Source: Methanocalculus sp.
GTDB taxonomy: Archaea > Halobacteriota > Methanomicrobia > Methanomicrobiales > Methanocorpusculaceae
Assembly: GCF_029762515.1 (NCBI RefSeq)
Contig: NZ_JARVGN010000075.1
Coordinates: forward strand, 1-7,188
Direction: 5' to 3'
Length of the DNA: 7,188 bases
Position numbers and translations under genes: made by a program. The first letter of the stretch is position 1, and every line of letters begins with the position of its first letter. This document shows, piece after piece, positions 5,409 to 7,188 of the stretch. Under the pieces are notes generated by a model. That model saw nothing but the letters and a program-made list of their open reading frames with translations. It was not told the DNA's origin and did not search any database.

Positions 5409-6701
5409 CTATACCGGCTTATAGGCGCCCCATTTCTCAAGGGCTCGTGCGAGCTCAGGTGCCTTTTGAGCCTTCTCTTCCAGTGAGAGGCCGTCCTGCC
5501 ATGCCTCGATCGCCTGCATGGTAGCAGCTGCCCCGGCACGGGTGCCGTCCGGGTGGCCGTGAATGCCGCCTGATACGAGGAGCACGAGTTCTTCTCCATA
5601 GATGTCAAGGACATCGGGGACAAGACCGGGGTGAAGGCCGCCTGAAGAGACCGGGAATGCACTTTTGATATGTCCCCAGTTCTGCTCAAGCGCCATCCCG
5701 GGAACTGCCTGCACCTTCTCTTCCCGCAGGACATCTGCGAGCACTTTCGCTTCCTGAGAGGTACCGACGAGCTTTCCGACTGCTGTTCCGGTATGGATCT
5801 GCGAAACGCCGATCAGACGCATCATCTTCGCAAGGAACTGCATGGTGATCCCATGCCGGGGATCGCGGTCAAATGCCGCATGCATCGCCCGGTGGGCATG
5901 GATTGCAATGCCGAGGTCTGAGCAGTAGTCACGGAGCGTCATGACAGCGGCAAACCCGGCGACGACCACATCGATCATCGCATAGTTCCATCCGTTGGCT
6001 GCAAGTAGATCTACCCGCTGTTTCATCGTCTCGGTATCAGCGGTGATATTGATGAACGCCGACTTCTTCTCTCCGGTGATCTGCTCGGCCTTATCGCGTT
6101 TTTCCGTGAGTGCGGCCACCCGGTCATCGAACCGGTTGAAGGAGGTGGAGGTGAGGTTCTCATCATCCTTGACAAAATCAAACCCTCCCATCCATGTCTC
6201 AAACCCGATCTCGGCATGTTCGGCAGCAGAGAACCCTATCTTTGGTTTTGGCACTGCTCCGGTCAGGGGGCGGCCATGGATCCCTGTCAGCTTCCTGATC
6301 CCTTCATTGCCGAAATGCGGGCCATCGAAGTTTCTCAGATATACCTCTGGCAGAGTAGCATCGATCAGCCTGAGCTGGTTGACAGCTTTCATACCGAAGA
6401 TATTCCCGGCGATACCGCTTAAGAGCTGGACAGCATTCCCCTCTTCCCAGAGACCGATCGGATAGGCGATCTTCAGGAACTGTCCGTCTATCTCAAAGGC
6501 GGTTGCCTGAAGATCCTTCATCCTCGGCGGGAGAGAATAGAGGGTTGTCCATGTCCCCGTGGAGCTTTCAGATGCAACCCTGCCTGCTGCTTCCTTCATA
6601 CTGATCCCGGATGCCGGGGTGCAGGAGAAGAGGCAGATGATATCATCCTCTGCGGGGGTATGGCTCAGATCAACAAATTCATCGTACCAGTCGATTGGCA
6701 T
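5409..6701 (-). CDS. rbcL: Ribulose-1,5-bisphosphate carboxylase, archaeal form III
   Basis: The 430-residue protein carries the RuBisCO large-subunit active site. Counting from ATG 6701 (spinach numbers in brackets): E45 (E60) in ESSTGTWTT, N100 (N123) in GNIFG, K152 and K154 (K175, K177) in VPKPKIG, carbamylated K178 with D180 and E181 (K201, D203, E204) in FDFVKDDENL, H270 and R271 (H294, R295) in HAHRAMHAA, H303 (H327), loop-6 K310 (K334) in GTAVGKLVG, and SGG at 353-355 (379-381). All catalytic positions are present, so it should be active and is not a RuBisCO-like protein. The phosphate-binding GGG of plant enzymes reads SGG here. No small subunit is nearby, as expected for form III. 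Known in archaea: form III acts in AMP/ribose recycling, and in Methanospirillum in a reductive hexulose-phosphate pathway with phosphoribulokinase; partner genes are not in the window. A GTG at 6707 is in frame, but a TATA-like box centred 28 bases before 6701 favours the ATG. Confidence 0.96.
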   Translation of the reverse strand: MPIDWYDEFVDLSHTPAEDDIICLFSCTPASGISMKEAAGRVASESSTGTWTTLYSLPPRMKDLQATAFEIDGQFLKIAYPIGLWEEGNAVQLLSGIAGNIFGMKAVNQLRLIDATLPEVYLRNFDGPHFGNEGIRKLTGIHGRPLTGAVPKPKIGFSAAEHAEIGFETWMGGFDFVKDDENLTSTSFNRFDDRVAALTEKRDKAEQITGEKKSAFINITADTETMKQRVDLLAANGWNYAMIDVVVAGFAAVMTLRDYCSDLGIAIHAHRAMHAAFDRDPRHGITMQFLAKMMRLIGVSQIHTGTAVGKLVGTSQEAKVLADVLREEKVQAVPGMALEQNWGHIKSAFPVSSGGLHPGLVPDVLDIYGEELVLLVSGGIHGHPDGTRAGAAATMQAIEAWQDGLSLEEKAQKAPELARALEKWGAYKPV

Positions 6702-6724
6702 ACTCACTCACTATGTGAAAGAGG

Positions 6725-6733
6725 TAGATAAAG
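6725..6733 (-). promoter_or_regulatory. TATA box of the RuBisCO gene
   Basis: On the minus strand CTTTATCTA is centred about 28 bases before the ATG at 6701, and there is no convincing Shine-Dalgarno sequence in between. A transcript starting about 25 bases downstream would begin at about 6701-6704. That would make the mRNA nearly leaderless and exclude the GTG at 6707 as a start. It indicates that RuBisCO is transcribed separately from EF-2. Confidence 0.5.
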
Positions 6734-6756
6734 GTCGCTCTCGTGATATGAGGACG

Positions 6757-6764
6757 AAAAAAAA
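6757..6764 (-). terminator. T8 terminator after EF-2
   Basis: Reading the minus strand, a TTTTTTTT run begins 24 bases after the EF-2 stop codon and lies upstream of the RuBisCO TATA-like box. Oligo-T tracts of this length are the main intrinsic termination signal in archaea. It separates EF-2 from RuBisCO transcription. Confidence 0.6.
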
Positions 6765-6773
6765 GGACAGGGT

Positions 6774-6784
6774 GGAGGTGATCC
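6774..6784 (+). promoter_or_regulatory. 11-base Shine-Dalgarno-like sequence opposite the EF-2 3' end
   Basis: GGAGGTGATCC on the plus strand is the exact complement of the conserved archaeal 16S rRNA 3' end (GGATCACCTCC). It sits 5 bases before an ATG at 6790 (11 bases from the GGAGG core), which opens a 21-codon frame antisense to the last codons of EF-2. On the minus strand the same bases put a copy of the 16S tail just after the EF-2 stop. No promoter on the plus strand is evident. It may be chance. Confidence 0.25.
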
Positions 6785-6787
6785 CTC

Positions 6788-7188
6788 TTATGCGAGGTAG
6801 TCGCCAGGTGTTGGGATCTGTTCTTTCAGACCCTTCCGCTTCCGGATACCCATAACAACTTCACCGACAAGGCTTGCAGGAACCAGCTGGAACCCGGCAA
6901 ACTCGGTGCTCCACATTGCACGTCCTTCGGTTGCTGACCTGAGGTCGCCTGCGAACCCGAAGAGTTCTGCAACCGGGGCAGTGCCGTTGACCACAATCTG
7001 GTCGCCTTCCGAATCGGTGGTGGTGAGCTGTCCGCGCCGACCCTGGATCTGGGAGATTGCCGCTCCCATCTGGTCCTGCGGGACGGTGATCTGGATCTTC
7101 TGGACTGGCTCGAGGAGCTGGTCGTTTGCCATCAGGCATGCAGCTTTCACAGCAGCTCTTACTGCCGGGATGACCTGTGCAGGGCCAC
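6788..7188 (-). CDS. fusA: Translation elongation factor 2 (EF-2), C-terminal part
   Basis: These are the last 132 residues of an EF-2 of the archaeal/eukaryotic type; the GTPase domain and most of the protein lie beyond the right edge. EF-2 is the cytosolic GTPase that moves tRNA and mRNA through the ribosome after each peptide bond. The visible part starts at GPAQVIPAVRAA in domain IV, close to the tip loop. The diphthamide-modified histidine should lie about 10 residues upstream, just outside the window. It continues into domain V with LLEPVQKIQITVPQDQMG, IQGRRGQL, and the end AELFGFAGDLRSATEGRA, a region strongly conserved in EF-2 and EF-G. The C-terminus, PTPGDYLA, is of archaeal type. 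The gene ends ahead of a T8 terminator, 86 bases before the RuBisCO ATG. The identification is secure. Confidence 0.95.
   Translation of the reverse strand, partial: GPAQVIPAVRAAVKAACLMANDQLLEPVQKIQITVPQDQMGAAISQIQGRRGQLTTTDSEGDQIVVNGTAPVAELFGFAGDLRSATEGRAMWSTEFAGFQLVPASLVGEVVMGIRKRKGLKEQIPTPGDYLA

Noticed and set aside
5995..6465. A 156-codon plus-strand ORF opposite RuBisCO.
   Set aside because: It lies wholly within the RuBisCO gene on the other strand and has low-complexity Ser/Arg/Pro-rich content typical of antisense shadow frames.

Overview
The window reads as chromosome of a methanogenic archaeon, most likely of the order Methanomicrobiales. The signs are a form III RuBisCO, an archaeal-type elongation factor 2, a radical SAM enzyme of a type I associate with methanogens, TATA-like boxes 25-30 bases ahead of several start codons, and several genes that seem to be leaderless (no Shine-Dalgarno sequence). 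The order is inferred from remembered family resemblance, not from a search.

Layout. Bases 1-307 (minus strand) hold the N-terminal part of a radical SAM enzyme that runs off the left edge. Its upstream region has a good ribosome-binding site in the wrong frame, which suggests a one-base disruption in an A5 run. Bases 308-800 carry no full-size gene, only a chain of very short ORFs. The last of these (724-804) has a strong ribosome-binding site and overlaps the next gene by ATGA. Bases 801-2579 (plus) encode a 592-residue proton- or sodium-translocating membrane protein of the NuoL/M/N-MrpD family, standing without its usual partner subunits. Bases 2630-3049 and 3064-3792 (plus) form a probable two-gene operon: an unidentified CPxCGG protein and a YkgJ-type CxxCxxCC protein. 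Bases 3845-4429 (plus) encode a Yip1-family membrane protein, with a hairpin plus T6 at its end that looks like a terminator. Bases 4488-5399 (plus) encode a membrane protein with a soluble N-terminal domain and a DUF308/HdeD-like C-terminal half. On the minus strand, converging with it at only 9 bases, lies form III RuBisCO (5409-6701), and upstream of that the C-terminal 132 residues of EF-2 (6788 to the right edge).

The genes do not form one pathway. RuBisCO belongs to central carbon or nucleotide-ribose metabolism. EF-2 is translation housekeeping with its own terminator, and RuBisCO has its own promoter. The antiporter-like subunit acts in membrane ion bioenergetics. The Yip1 and DUF308 proteins are membrane proteins of unknown role. 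I found no CRISPR array, insertion sequence, tRNA or rRNA gene. I see no clear undescribed multi-gene system. The observations most worth checking are the disrupted start of the radical SAM gene, the short-ORF chain leading into the antiporter gene, the uncharacterised CPxCGG/YkgJ pair, and a full 11-base anti-16S sequence lying opposite the EF-2 stop.
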